Assembly: GCA_025266875.1 (NCBI GenBank)
Contig: JALLLT010000088.1
Span: forward strand, 1-64,000
Length of the DNA stretch: 64,000 nucleotides
Source: Fennellomyces sp. T-0311
Taxonomy: Eukaryota; Mucoromycota; Mucoromycetes; Mucorales; Lichtheimiaceae
Direction: 5' to 3'
The position numbers and the translations under genes were made by a program. Of the stretch, positions 19,963 through 30,727 are shown in pieces; positions within the stretch are counted from its first letter, which is position 1, and the number at the start of each line of letters is the position of its first letter. The notes under the pieces were generated by a model. That model was not told the DNA's origin. It saw nothing but the letters and a program-made list of their open reading frames with translations, and made no database searches.

Positions 19963-20646
19963 ATGAAGTTAGAAATTTCGCCAATATCGGGTCTCTTTAG
20001 TTGGGTTCATGAGCAAGTACCGCGGCACGCGATATGCGCTGTAATTACCGTTCATAGCGATGGGTGGTGTGGATGGAGAGCACTTGCTGCTCAATACGAG
20101 AAGTGCAAATTCGACGAGAACCGCTTCATCGAGGTGAAGGAGAGGATGCTCTCCACTGCCAGAGCTAATGCAGCAATTTATCTCAAATATGTCTGTATGG
20201 CTTCGGAAAGAGAGTATCAATATCTTCTTGAAACCCTTGAGTATGGTGTCGCGCTGAAGACAGCCCATCTGCGTACGAAGTCTTGTCCTCTCAAATACTG
20301 GTTTGATGCCAATACGATGGCCCAGATTGCAGCAGATGCACTGGAAACACCTATAGCTGTATTCATTACCGGGACTGCGTCCGAGCATACACCCACACTC
20401 TACTTGCCATTATCACCACCACCAACTGGTGCGAAGCCACAACCATTTGTTTTGCACTTAGTCGGTAACCATTACTTCGGGCTTGAGATGCTTTCAACTA
20501 TCAAAGTTGAGTGGCCTATGGTTGCATGCTTTCACCAAGATGCATGGAATGAATTTCAACTGGGAGGGCACTATAAGTCTGCATGGCGCCATGTTCATAG
20601 GACTAAGACTGTGATTAACCAGTCCTTTTACACACTTGATGAATAA
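19963..20646 (+). CDS. OTU-like cysteine protease domain protein, MULE-associated
   Basis: The protein is about 227 residues. It shows a degenerate OTU active-site motif VHSDGWCGWRALAAQY, matching the D-G-x-C-x-x-R-A pattern with a candidate nucleophile cysteine near residue 36. A C-terminal FVLHLVGNHYFGLE carries the expected histidine. Between them lies a region (KYWFDANTMAQIAADALETP) typical of the W-x-D/A-x-x-x-x-x-x-A-x-x-L part of OTU domains. Peptidases of this family cleave ubiquitin. In MULE elements the OTU domain is carried by the transposon and its role is unclear. The start at 19963 is the first ATG in frame, but the frame is open further upstream (KVGKEQ), so it may be the C-terminal half of a MULE-OTU fusion. 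Confidence 0.6.
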   Translation: MKLEISPISGLFSWVHEQVPRHAICAVITVHSDGWCGWRALAAQYEKCKFDENRFIEVKERMLSTARANAAIYLKYVCMASEREYQYLLETLEYGVALKTAHLRTKSCPLKYWFDANTMAQIAADALETPIAVFITGTASEHTPTLYLPLSPPPTGAKPQPFVLHLVGNHYFGLEMLSTIKVEWPMVACFHQDAWNEFQLGGHYKSAWRHVHRTKTVINQSFYTLDE

Positions 20647-21148
20647 AAGCAAGTCAAACTCTCTTTATCCTCACCATCAATTAATTTCTTAAACACTTAA
20701 TTATGATGTTATCAATAGGAGGAGCATCCTTCTGACTTTTCTGTAACACATTTATCGAATAACACTTAAATAGTAGAGCTCAAACCAATTTAACTCATAC
20801 TTCAGTCTAACATACGGTTGTCGTCCAATATTTCACTCAACAAAGGCATAGAAATTCTGTTTTCATTTCTTTTTAGAATAGTGGTCGGGAGTAATGGGAG
20901 CTCCAAGTCATAATACGTACAAAATTAGTTCCATCAAATCTGTTTGGCATATTCCAAGCAGATACAACACGATAGACGAACTATATGGTGTGATGACCAA
21001 TAGCCCTTTCAACTGAAGTGTGGTGCGCGAGGTTATATTTATTTTATTCTCAGCACAACTTACTAAAGTGCCGGTAAAATGTGGTGCGCGAGGTGAGAAA
21101 ACGTGGTGCACGAGGTAAAATCCATTCTCTAGTATCCAGGCTTTTAAG
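20647..21148. other. Non-coding spacer with three GTGGTGCGCGAGGT repeats
   Basis: I see no gene. Three copies of GTGGTGCGCGAGGT or a one-base variant lie at about 21020, 21081 and 21108, all in the same orientation. They stop about 30 bp before recognisable Plavaka coding sequence begins. They may be transposase-binding sites or remains of another insertion that truncated that gene. Confidence 0.4.
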
Positions 21149-23149
21149 ATGAACGGTCCCGGTAACAAAGAATACGAGTGCATACCTGCACTTGCCTGTT
21201 ATATTGCAGATTTGCCAGAGCAGTAGGTCACTCTTGATGTTTGTGATAATAGTAAATAACATGTATTACTATGTCTCCATTAGAAGAATGCTAGCATTAG
21301 TCAAGGGTGGAGCTTCGAAGTTTTCATGTCCTCGATGCAAAATTGGCATGTGCAGTTTCCATTGCCCGTATGAATTTTCTTACAGTGAGAATTCAGTTGG
21401 TCGAAGCAAACAGTACATGGAAGGCCTGTATAAAAAGGCCAAGGGATTTAACAAAACAGCAGCTTTAAAGTACGGGCAAAAGCATTCTTTTCATATAGTG
21501 AAAGTAAGTGAGATAATATTGCACCCTTTTTGAATGTATTCTTGTACTTTTCATTTCTAGAATGCGTTCTGGAGTGTGCCCTTTTTCGACATATATCAGG
21601 CCTTGACAGTAGATGACCTGCATCAACTTGGTGGGATGTATACCAATTTATTGGAGCTTATTGAAAAGATGTTGAAAGATGGTAATGATCAAGGTATTAT
21701 CAAGCAAGTTACGAAAAGGTTTGTATATAGTTGCTGCTTATATTCGATTCATATATTCTTATTTCTCGAGTTAATTTAGAGCATCTATGATTCCTCCCTT
21801 CAGTAAACTTCGACCTTTCAAAAGCGGCTTCTTCCCAAGTGATCTGAAAAATCCGACTTACACTGAGCTAAGGAGTCATATGGCGGTAAGTTTGAAAGAT
21901 ATATTTTTGCGAGATGGGATTTTGATTATGTGTATCATAACAGATTGTTATGTCGTGTGTCCATGATATTTTACCCTCACAATTGGTGCAGTGCTTGCGA
22001 CACTTTATTGATTTCGTACAGTAAGCCTTAGCAAAAGAACACACAGAACAATCACTAGCTGAGATGCAAGAATCGCTTCAGGAATACAATAAGTACAGTG
22101 CATTTTTAGCCTCTGTGGTATGTGTCCTTATTATTTAGCCTAAAATCCACAATTACTGAGTAGTTATTTCTAGAATCCTATGACGTATCCGAAAAATCAT
22201 ATGATGTGGAAGTACATGTTCGACATCCAGCAAAAAGGCTGTGTGCACAGTTACAGTACCACACACTCTGAATGCCAGCATAAGTCGGATGCAAAGGAAG
22301 CAGCAAGAAGAACCAACTATGCTCGCGATACGTTTGTCCCGCAAATGGCGAACTATATTATGTATCGTGATTTGCTATTCGATACATACCAGTATGCTTC
22401 TGCAGAAACGGTCAAGGCTAACATGGGTAGAAAGACTACATACACACATGATGCAGCTACAGCATCTACGGCCCCGGAGCCCAAGATTACTTTGTCATCT
22501 CCATTTTTGACAAGTGATCCGATAAGCTTTGAAGAACTCGCCACTAAACGGACTGATCTCAAGCCGATGTACAATCTTACTTGTATTTATCTCAGCACGG
22601 TTAAAGACGAAGAAAGACGTGTACGACTCAAAGATATGCCAAAACCAAAAGACGATAAGGTAACCATGTTAGTTAACACACGTCATACTGAATATTTCTA
22701 AATAGTTATGTGCGTATCAAACTCTCAAAATTGAGGATATCGATGATCGTGGAACAGTCTATTCCGAGTTCATAAGAGCAAATCCTTCATTCTACCGACG
22801 AACTCGTTACGATTTTGTGCAGACGAAGGATAAGCATTTTGTTCAGATTCTTTTATTTTTCACCATTAACCGAGAATTCAAGATGGAATATAACGATCCA
22901 GCATCCGATTTAGTCGAGGAACAACTGTGCCTTGTACGAGTGTTCAACAAAATCGATAAAATCCATGCAAGTGGATTCCAGGTTCTTGAATATCCGACGA
23001 TGATCGATTCACCGTTACGACATGAAGGTTTATGTGTTATGTCAATCAAAAGCATCGATCATCTCATGCATGTAGTCCCCGACTTTGCGACTGCTGTGAA
23101 TCATGTTGAGGAGGAAGACGGAATGTATAACAACTATTTGGTCAACTAT
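21149..23149 (+). pseudogene. Plavaka-type (CACTA superfamily) transposase, 5'-truncated, split by gypsy B
   Basis: The exons read in order: CIPALACYIADLPEQ; KGGASKFSCPRCKIGMCSF; FFDIYQALTVDDLHQLGGMY; FKSGFFPSDLKNPTYTE; CVHDILPSQLVQCLRHFIDF; TYPKNHMMWKYMFDIQQKG; DAKEAARRTNYARDTFVPQM; and a C-terminal domain up to EEEDGMYNNYLVNY. These match the conserved middle and C-terminal parts of Plavaka transposases. The N-terminal half with the first catalytic aspartates is missing, because coding similarity starts abruptly at about 21149. Introns of about 50-100 bp separate the exons. At 23149 the gene is cut by the gypsy B LTR. Its last 28 codons lie 14 kb downstream at 37202-37285. Confidence 0.75.
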
Positions 23150-23549
23150 TGTGGTGAACCACTACATGTATGGACACAATGGAGATCGGTCAAACATCCA
23201 TTCTAGCACATTCCATCAGACGAACACTCTGGAAGAGTACTGATAACTAAGATATGAACGGTATTACCTTACACCGGTTTCAAGGAAGCTGAATGATGTT
23301 CTACAGGACATGCACCTATCACAGAGTACACGGAGCCGATATCTGCCGTCGTCGGTAAAACATAAGACGAACACGCAACCCGATACGTCCTCGACCAAGT
23401 ATCATTTATCCAGGAACGGATATTAGAATCTCTAGTAAAAGATATAAAAGAGAGAGAGTTCATCCATAATAAAGGACATACAATTATTCAGATTCTCAAC
23501 GAATTCTGCTCTTGTTACCAATTCTATTCCTTATAACTCTCTCACCACA
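23150..23549 (+). repeat. Gypsy B 5' LTR
   Basis: 400 bp, TG...CA ends. It contains a GATATAAAAGAG TATA-like box near 23440 and an AATAAAGG signal near 23470. It is the partner of 36797-37196. Confidence 0.95.
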
Positions 23550-23590
23550 TTTTTTTTTTGTTGAATTATCAAGTACCTCAAGCTATCAAG

Positions 23591-23874
23591 ATGGTCAAGA
23601 ACGTCAAGAACACCATGCCCACCACTGCCGTTGTCGCTGCCAACGCCGCCGAGGAAACTCGCCAAATTGAGCAGCAGCAAGTCGCACCTACTGAAGGTCA
23701 AGCCCAAGTACCTGCCGCAACCAGCGAGCAACCCGCGACCACCGGCAGCGAAGATGTTGCCATGATTGACCGTGCTCAGGAACAGAAACTGGAACAAAGT
23801 GAAACACATCTGGAACCTGATTCTTCCGAAACCGGCACAAATGCCAAAAAGGCCCAGGTTTTGACACTGGAAAA
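23591..23874 (+). pseudogene. Gypsy B gag, 5' part (before KDZ2)
   Basis: ATG 23591 (MVKNVKNTMPTTAVV) begins an A/T/E/Q-rich N-terminus that stays open into the duplicated 8-mer CTGGAAAA at 23867-23874. KDZ2 starts at the next base. The frame continues with the same phase after KDZ2 at 32095 (NYYADRVLTPGNSEA). KDZ2 therefore landed in an intact gag gene about 95 codons from its start. Confidence 0.8.
23867..23874. repeat. 8-bp target site duplication of KDZ2, left
   Basis: CTGGAAAA directly before the KDZ2 terminus CACCACAGG, repeated at 32087-32094. Confidence 0.9.
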
Positions 23875-24005
23875 CACCACAGGACGACAGATTTTTTTTC
23901 CATATTTAGACTATGCTTAGACACCGACTCTGCACACGTAATACCTCTCTGGCGAATACGGAGTATCCTTTGTAAACCATCTGGCGTTACGCCGCCAACG
24001 CCGCC
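23875..24005 (+). repeat. KDZ2 left terminal inverted repeat (131 bp)
   Basis: Matches the inverse of 31956-32086. The inner part carries the palindrome-like GGCGTTACGCCGCCAACGCC near 23984. Confidence 0.9.
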
Positions 24006-24009
24006 TGCT

Positions 24010-24640
24010 TTGGAACACTTTTTCGCTATTGTGACAGCGGTTGGTCCGGTTTTTATTTTGCCGGGTGTAACTGTTTTTCTTCAAAGCTTATACGAGCATC
24101 TACATCGCTTCTTGACAATGCCACCAAAATCGCACACACCTCCTTCATTTACAATATTAATGAGGTTAAGCATGGTTTCAAAAAAACTTAAGGTCTAGAA
24201 GCCAAAATCACGTTCGAGAAAAGCCTTTTTCGGTGCTCGTCTACTCAACGCATACAAAGCATTCCCAGCAGATCATCAGGCATTCGTTAAGCGACAGCGT
24301 TTCCATTGCGATACATGCTCGAAATTATATAAGCACAACCATAAGTTGCGAAACCACCTAAAAAAAAAAGCCATGGGAGAGAGCTCCCCAAGATTAGACC
24401 TGGCCCCCTCAGGAAGTGCCTTCTTACTACAGAAGAGCAACGTGATATATGGCGCCAGTAAACAATGTCGACAAGGAGAAAAAGAGTGTACGCCGTACAC
24501 ATACTCGATTGACTGACCATTCCAAATGCGCAAATAGTTTGTCAAAGATAAAGCTCTTATCAGATCGGCTGTCCGTGGTGTTATCAAAGGGTGTTCAAAA
24601 CATTATTCGTCGTCATAGGGAACGTATTGACACCTGAACA
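24010..24640 (+). pseudogene. Decayed C2H2-like zinc-finger fragment inside KDZ2
   Basis: A plus-strand frame opens just inside the left repeat and meets a TAG at 24196. It continues in the same frame as KSRSRKAFFGARLLNAYKAF and FHCDTCSKLYKHNHKLRNHL. The C-x2-C-x12-H spacing is that of a C2H2 finger, but the last histidine is replaced by a lysine run. It is opposite in direction to the KDZ2 genes and has no counterpart in KDZ1. It may be captured sequence or a remnant of an older insertion. I assign no function. Confidence 0.4.
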
Positions 24641-25880
24641 CGACGGGAAGCAGGCCTGGAGATTCGTATTCTTCAAGATCGTTTTTGCTTGGTCATGTAC
24701 AAAGCTTAATACAGCCAACGGTGAAATTGAATATACTGACATCTGATAAGTAGAAAAGTGTGTATCGAAGCACCTATAAATATGGATTATAAATATATAA
24801 AATATATCCTTAATACCGGAACATTGGTCTCTCTACATATGAAGTACTTCTGCCTACGAATAACTTACATTAAGTAAAAAGCAAGCGAGAGGTATTCATA
24901 TTATATACAAAGTATCCGTATACTACGTTTTAATAACAATTTGCTATGATAAATAGGGAGCACTGTGAACAGGGGTCCACAATACAAGTTAGAATAATAG
25001 AAATGGAAGGATGTGTTAAACAATTATGGTAGACAATGCTCGTTGGCTTGATAAGCCAAAGTGTATGGTCAGAGAGTTTGCATTGTAGTTAACGGATCTA
25101 TCTCAATCGTTCCACTTGGGTATCTATACTAAAAGAGACTGCTAAGATACTATTACTGATATGAGAGTATACATCACTTCGTAGTGACGTAGGCAAAGAT
25201 GTTTAACAAAATGTTAAAAAAGATGTCCATCGTGACGAAAAATATAGACTGCAAGATGTATAAGATCAGTTCAAGGAAAAGATCGCGCAAAGTGTTGAGG
25301 TCGGGAGAAAATATAGTAATAGCGTATATTAGCGACTCTACGTATTGACCCCATTGCAGAAAGTAAATTAAAATCGAGGTGAGTACTTATGTATGTGATT
25401 CCTACAATGGTTATCAATAAATAGTAAATGGTTAAGAATGTACACGCAGAATTACTGCTACATTAATCATTACTTCCTACGTGCCAATTGCTACTAATAC
25501 AGACATCGTAATATCCGTGCTGCTACTTAGGAACTATATGCTCTATCTTGATAAGTAATCTTCATTCCTTTAACGCTTATATAGTAACACTGCTTGCCAA
25601 ACTATAATAGATGATACGAGTAAAAGTGCTATTGTGGTATCCAAGGTTCTAGCGAGTCAGCAACACCGGATATACGTAAGACAGTGCCTGAATTATGCAT
25701 TGACAGCCTTCCAGCACGTCTGAATCTTCTAAAAAGTCTAGGAACCCTCGACCACAGCTATTTGATTATGAGTTTTATCTCGAACGATACAAATAGAGAT
25801 AACCGTTAACATAATCTAGGCATATATTCGTCTCTCATAGAACTTACTGTTTCTCGATCTACTCTCTCTCTTTTATTATA
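24641..25880. other. Gene-free AT-rich stretch inside KDZ2
   Basis: I see no coding region, tRNA or clear repeat in these 1.2 kb. They may be eroded flank belonging to the diverged LTR that follows. Confidence 0.5.
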
Positions 25881-26100
25881 CTGGACATGCACCTCTCATA
25901 GAGTACATGGAATCGATATCATCCGATATTGATAAAGTAAAAAATAGACACGTAACCTGACATGTTCTTAACTAACCACCATTTATTCAAGAACGGATAT
26001 TAGTATCTCCTACCAAAGATGTATAAGAGAGAGTTCATTAATAAAGGACCTAATAAATTTGCGCAATTCTTAGCAAATTCTCTATGTCTTTGTCACTAGG
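25881..26100 (+). repeat. Diverged LTR fragment of the gypsy B family
   Basis: From CTGGACATGCACCT to about 26100 this can be aligned by eye with the second half of the gypsy B LTR: GGACATGCACCT..AGAGTACA.GGA, ATTTAT.CA.GAACGGATATTAG, AGATGTATAAGAGAGAGTTC and AATAAAGGAC. It is much more diverged (roughly a quarter of positions). The first half of the LTR is not recognisable. It is probably an old solo LTR carried inside KDZ2. Confidence 0.7.
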
Positions 26101-26539
26101 TTCTATCTAAATTGGTCTCATAATTAGACCATCTCAATTAGTACTTCCTCTTATAGGATACGGGACGGCGTTAAGTCGCTGCTTTTGCTGGTTTCTGAAA
26201 GTGCAACTGTGAATACGTATTGATGCATAAAGTTGATAAAATTGTATTGCTTGGAGAGGAGCATATGAATAAGAGAGGCGGTATAAAGATGTTGCATAAA
26301 ACAAAAAAAATAAGAAAGAAGTAAGCATAAGAATAATATAGCATAAGAATAGGGTAGTATAAGAATATGATAGCATAATAATGGGGTAGCATAACAATGG
26401 GGTAGCATAAGAAAGGAAGAAAAATCGGCCATGAACATAAATATATATAAAAAAGAGATGGAATTGAAGAGAAAAAGATGTATGAGGGAGTGTTGTTAAA
26501 GGAGCGAATATATGTAAACATGCAAGTCAAATGAAAGTA
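26101..26539. other. Non-coding AT-rich stretch with short degenerate repeats
   Basis: Between the LTR fragment and the transposase stop lies low-complexity sequence. It includes about five degenerate 15-bp units of the GTAGCATAAGAATAG type at 26325-26412. No gene is seen. Confidence 0.5.
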
Positions 26540-29500
26540 TTAAAATGCAATGTCACTGATAGAACCATTCACGTGAAGTTCGATAGCCTCGGAGATCAGC
26601 TCTTCAGGATCGTCAACGTTCTCACTACCCGTTTCTGCATTTTCGGCCACTGTCGTACTCTCGGCAAGTAGTTCATCATCATTGTCATCATCACCATCTA
26701 CGCCTTGCAGACAATGGTCTTCCGAAGGAAGAAGGCGAACAGTTTCCTGTGAACGAGCTCTGTGTGCCTTGGGATCTCTTTGGGTTTTCTTCCAAAGGAT
26801 CTCAGCATCACGTAATGCTCGGAACAGCAGTACACGATACCCATGGCCACGTTGTTCATCCTTGATCATATTTTCGATCCTTGCGCATCTGGCTTCTACA
26901 TATCTACAGAGCCGAGCCTCCTCTAACTAATAACCTGTGAGATGAAGCATTACTTTGGAGTATTATGGATTATGTACCACCAAAAGATCTAATTCCTCCT
27001 CGGCGCGCATTTTGTACATCAGCTCGCGAAGAACGTCGAAGTCATGACCAATTGGATCGACTGTCCAGAAACTGCTGTTCAACTTCTGAACATCGTCCCA
27101 TGTAACTACTGGCTTTCCCAGTTCTTTGCATGCATCGTTGTGCACCACAAGATAGCTTCGAATGTCCTTGGTTACTTTTTGGATCATGGTAGCGATGTGG
27201 CTGCTTAGCTTCTCTCCTAATTTTAAAAGAAACGCCCAATTAAAAATACATCAGTGCGTTAGTGCGTAGTATTACATCTCCATCGCGAAAAAAGAACACT
27301 TTTAATACCTGGAGCGCTTCCTCCACGACCCTTCATCTGCTCAAGCATCATTCGATAGCTCACAACAGCTCTTCTAATCTCTACTTGCATGTTGTCTTTT
27401 TGACGTTCGGCATGATTGCGGCTCGCTCTCTTCCAGTTCTGGGAACCTTTTTTCCAGCGCCTTCTGATGCCGAGTGTTTTTTCCGATATCTCTACTATTC
27501 GAAGGGTGGATGCTACCTTTTTTTGGCATTGCACAAGTTTCTTGGAGGCTTCAGCTATTAAAATGAAAGAATCCACCAGTATTGTCATTCTTTTCTGCAA
27601 AATCTCGATTTGTCTCTAATAGACTAGTACACAAACCTCTCTCATCATCACTTATGCTGCGCTTTCTGCACAAGCCTTCTTGCTTTTGTAACTCGTCACT
27701 ATATCCATATATTATAAAGGTTATATCGCGCACTAGATACATTTGGCGTTTGAGTTAGGATTACTCACTTGTGAGAGTAGTACTCCTTTAGCTCCAAATA
27801 GTAAGTTACTTCTTGGGCTTCTCTGTTTGCGCTCGCCAGCGAGCCATCAGGATTGAGATTTTTCTTGTATGACGAGACGTCTTCACAGTATTTTCTCCAG
27901 TTGATGTCTATTTCTTCGTGCGAAATACTTTCTTTGGCCCACCATCGATGATTATCCCCTTCATCGAGCTCTGATACCTTTTTGGAGAGATATTCGCTGG
28001 CTCTTTTCTTGGTAGCATTGGCGTTTGCTTTCTTTCTCTGAAGAGTGTTATCTTACCGAAAATAAATGACGTTTTAAATCAAAGGTGTTATATAAATTCT
28101 GTACACTCTTACGCATGCTTAGAAGACGTTTCCATCTGAAATGCTTAATGGCGTTATCGAGTGTGCATTGCCGTCTTTGCGAGGTCATCTGGCGAGTGAC
28201 TGAAACATAATTACCAAGATAAGACCATACACGCTCTAAACCTTTATCATGTAAAAGTAAACCGGTTAGAACGGGTGAGAATTATACTTCTGGGGTTTGG
28301 ACGTTTTTGGGCCAAGCCAAAATAAAAATAATAATAAAAACCTTCTCCATCTGTCAAAGCCATGCCCTTCTGGTAGCGAGGATGATATTGAACTTGGCAA
28401 CTCATTGTATGGGCGTATGCATGGAAAACGGAAACGGCAACTTTACTGTTATTGAGCTCCGGAAAAGTGGACTAATTAGTAATATCACGTATGTTAGTAA
28501 AATATAAGTTAAGCTGTTGCTTGACAGACCGACTCTATTATTAAAGTCATAGCCTCCTCTAGTTTTGTAGCTTACCTTCAAAGCTGGTTTGAATCGACAT
28601 GCAATATCGTACATAACATTGATGTCGTCATTTCCGTACTGTTTCTTGAAGGCTTCAATAACCGCAAGGGGGTACTTGAATCTAAAGGTTTTCGGGGTGT
28701 AAGCTCTAATGGACTATTTCGATGCATACTACAGACTTTTCACCAGACTCGATCATATTTGTAAACTGGAGCGGTATTGTGTGTCTGGCACACGTACAAC
28801 CTACGACGCCGTTTTTGAAGAACTTAGGAATCTTCTTATTCGTGATATTTAGGTCAGCAACTCGAAGATGACTCTGACAACTCTGGTCAGCCGAGGTTGG
28901 TGGTAGAGTTGCCTCTTTATCATATTTGTGCTGCAAAGCGTCAGCTGAAAAAAAGGTGCGGGTATCTGGCATGTTTGTGTCTTCAGCATTTAGCTTTCGA
29001 CGACGCAATTGCATGTTTCCATCCAATGCAATCCAAATTCCACGCTATAGAGTTATCATTAGCTATTACTAAACATTCATATGCAGATGATGGCATTGTA
29101 TCATAGCAAAGAAATTTGCATGTACGCAACATTAGAGCTAATGTCATTACCTCAGGACAAAGTGGACACCCTTGATCTTCTGTCTGCAATCTTGCAGAAA
29201 TCACATCGAGCATATTTTTGTATGCAAAATGAGCATTTCCAATTGCTTTGCGAATTGATTCACTTCGCTATATACATTTGATTAAATAGCAGTGAATATG
29301 AAACTCTCTGAAGCCTTCAAGAAATAGCCACTTATGTAAGGAGTTACCTCATAGTGGTGTTGTGCGGCAATGGCATTGGCGAATGCCTGGACTGAGACGC
29401 GACCTGTTTCCAATAGCAACGCGTCGTAAAAGTCGAGAAAAGGTATATGGACTGCAGTTCTGGGCGTCGTTGGCGTAGCAGGGAAAACATGATGGCGAAT

Positions 29501-30343
29501 GAGGGTCTCCCGATCAGAGGTGCACTTGCAAAATGGGATTTTCCATCTTCGGATCCCTGTATTAATATATAAGCTATCAGCTTGACATACCATAGTACTG
29601 ACACGTTGATCTGTGAAGAGGAAGCTTTGAGTTACCAGCATAAAAGACACAGGTAATCTCTCTTTCCTTGATGTCCTGGTCATCACAGTTTATACAGCGG
29701 GCTGCTGCATATGGAGAAGCTTCAGCGTGTGTTGGACGATTTTCAGCATAGCTGAACACATACGCATCAGCCATGCTCTCCATATGAGAAGCCCACTCTT
29801 GCTCCACTTCAGAAACAGTCTTGCTGTTTCTAGTGCTTTGGGTAGAAGCTTCGCCTCCTTCAGACATTGGCAGGTCTCTTCTGAATCTGGTGACATGATC
29901 CGAGAAATCGGGTGGCGGCGATGGTGAAGAATGGGATGGTGGTGATGGAGAAGAGTGAGGTGGCGGTGGGGAGTCATAATAGCCAGGAGACCACCCTCCA
30001 CCTCCACTGTATGGGGTGCCAGGGTCATCCACTGGTGCCTGAGGCGATTGAAGATCTTATTACATAGGTGGGTAAATAACAGATGAAAATTACACGTAAT
30101 GTTAGAGTGCTGAATACCATCATTTTCTCTAACTGAAGCCTGTGTCTCCGTCCTAGCACGCTTTGGGGCTGGTGTAGCTTCTGCACCCTGAATTTGGCTA
30201 CGCTGTCTTACGGCACCACCACCAAGGGGAATCTCTATAGCCTTGGGTCGCACCTTGCCATCAGTAGACCGGGAAGGAATCACTCGTCTGACCGTTTCCT
30301 CAGGGACATAATATTGGCCCTTGGTCGATTGCTTTTTCTTCAT
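26540..30343 (-). CDS. KDZ transposase (KDZ2), multi-exon, catalytic motif interrupted
   Basis: On the minus strand ATG 30343 (MKKKQSTKGQYYVPEE) starts a basic N-terminus. A proline-rich stretch (PPPPHSSPSPPSHSS), a cysteine cluster (RCINCDDQ) and IPFCKCTSDRETLIRHHVF follow, the last aligning with KDZ1. The core shows MDGNMQLRRRK (first D, about 29025), VMYDIACRFKPALK (second D, about 28615) and CQVQYHPRY. The TDGEG/LERVWSYLG motif with the catalytic E is split by about 100 bp (28238-28337) absent from KDZ1. The long charged C-terminus ends at 26540. The interruption has no clear GT-AG consensus (GTTTTT donor), so the gene may be inactive. A non-standard intron is the alternative. Confidence 0.8.
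28238..28337. repeat. 100-bp insertion in KDZ2 catalytic motif, 7-bp direct repeat
   Basis: AAACCTT at 28238-28244 is repeated at 28338-28344. The segment between splits the DGEG-LERVWS codons that are contiguous in KDZ1. It contains a short near-palindrome TTTTTGGGCCAAGCCAAAA. It could be a tiny insertion with a 7-bp duplication or a non-canonical intron. Confidence 0.55.
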
Positions 30344-30727
30344 CGAAGTAAGATTAAACATTGGAGAAAAAGTATACGAAAAGTATGAACGTATTATTCT
30401 CCAGATGTTGTTTGCTTTTATACTCAATTAACTATTTATAATTGAGCAACGTGCAAGAAGACGAAAAAAAGCATTCATCCCGTGATAGCAAGCTGGTTCT
30501 GGTATTTTGTAATAGCTGATCCACCAGATAACTTCTTTTAGTATCAATGGTTGCTTAAAATGCTTATCAGAGCTTGTATGTTTTGTGAAACAGTTTATTG
30601 ATATCATATCTTTCGAAGGGCCATGGCTTCATCGTTCATTTGTAACTACATAAGTTCGATTCTTACTTGTTGACGTCCTCCGAACCACCGCTCACTTTTG
30701 TTCCTCGCTTTAGCCTGGTTGTGTACT

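Noticed and set aside
23150..23206. Continuation of the Plavaka frame (after LVNY) to a stop at 23206
   Set aside because: This stretch is the start of the gypsy B LTR; the true Plavaka end is at 37202-37285.
23269..23463. 64-codon minus-strand frame, repeated at 36916-37110
   Set aside because: Both lie inside the gypsy B LTRs and are the same non-coding sequence.
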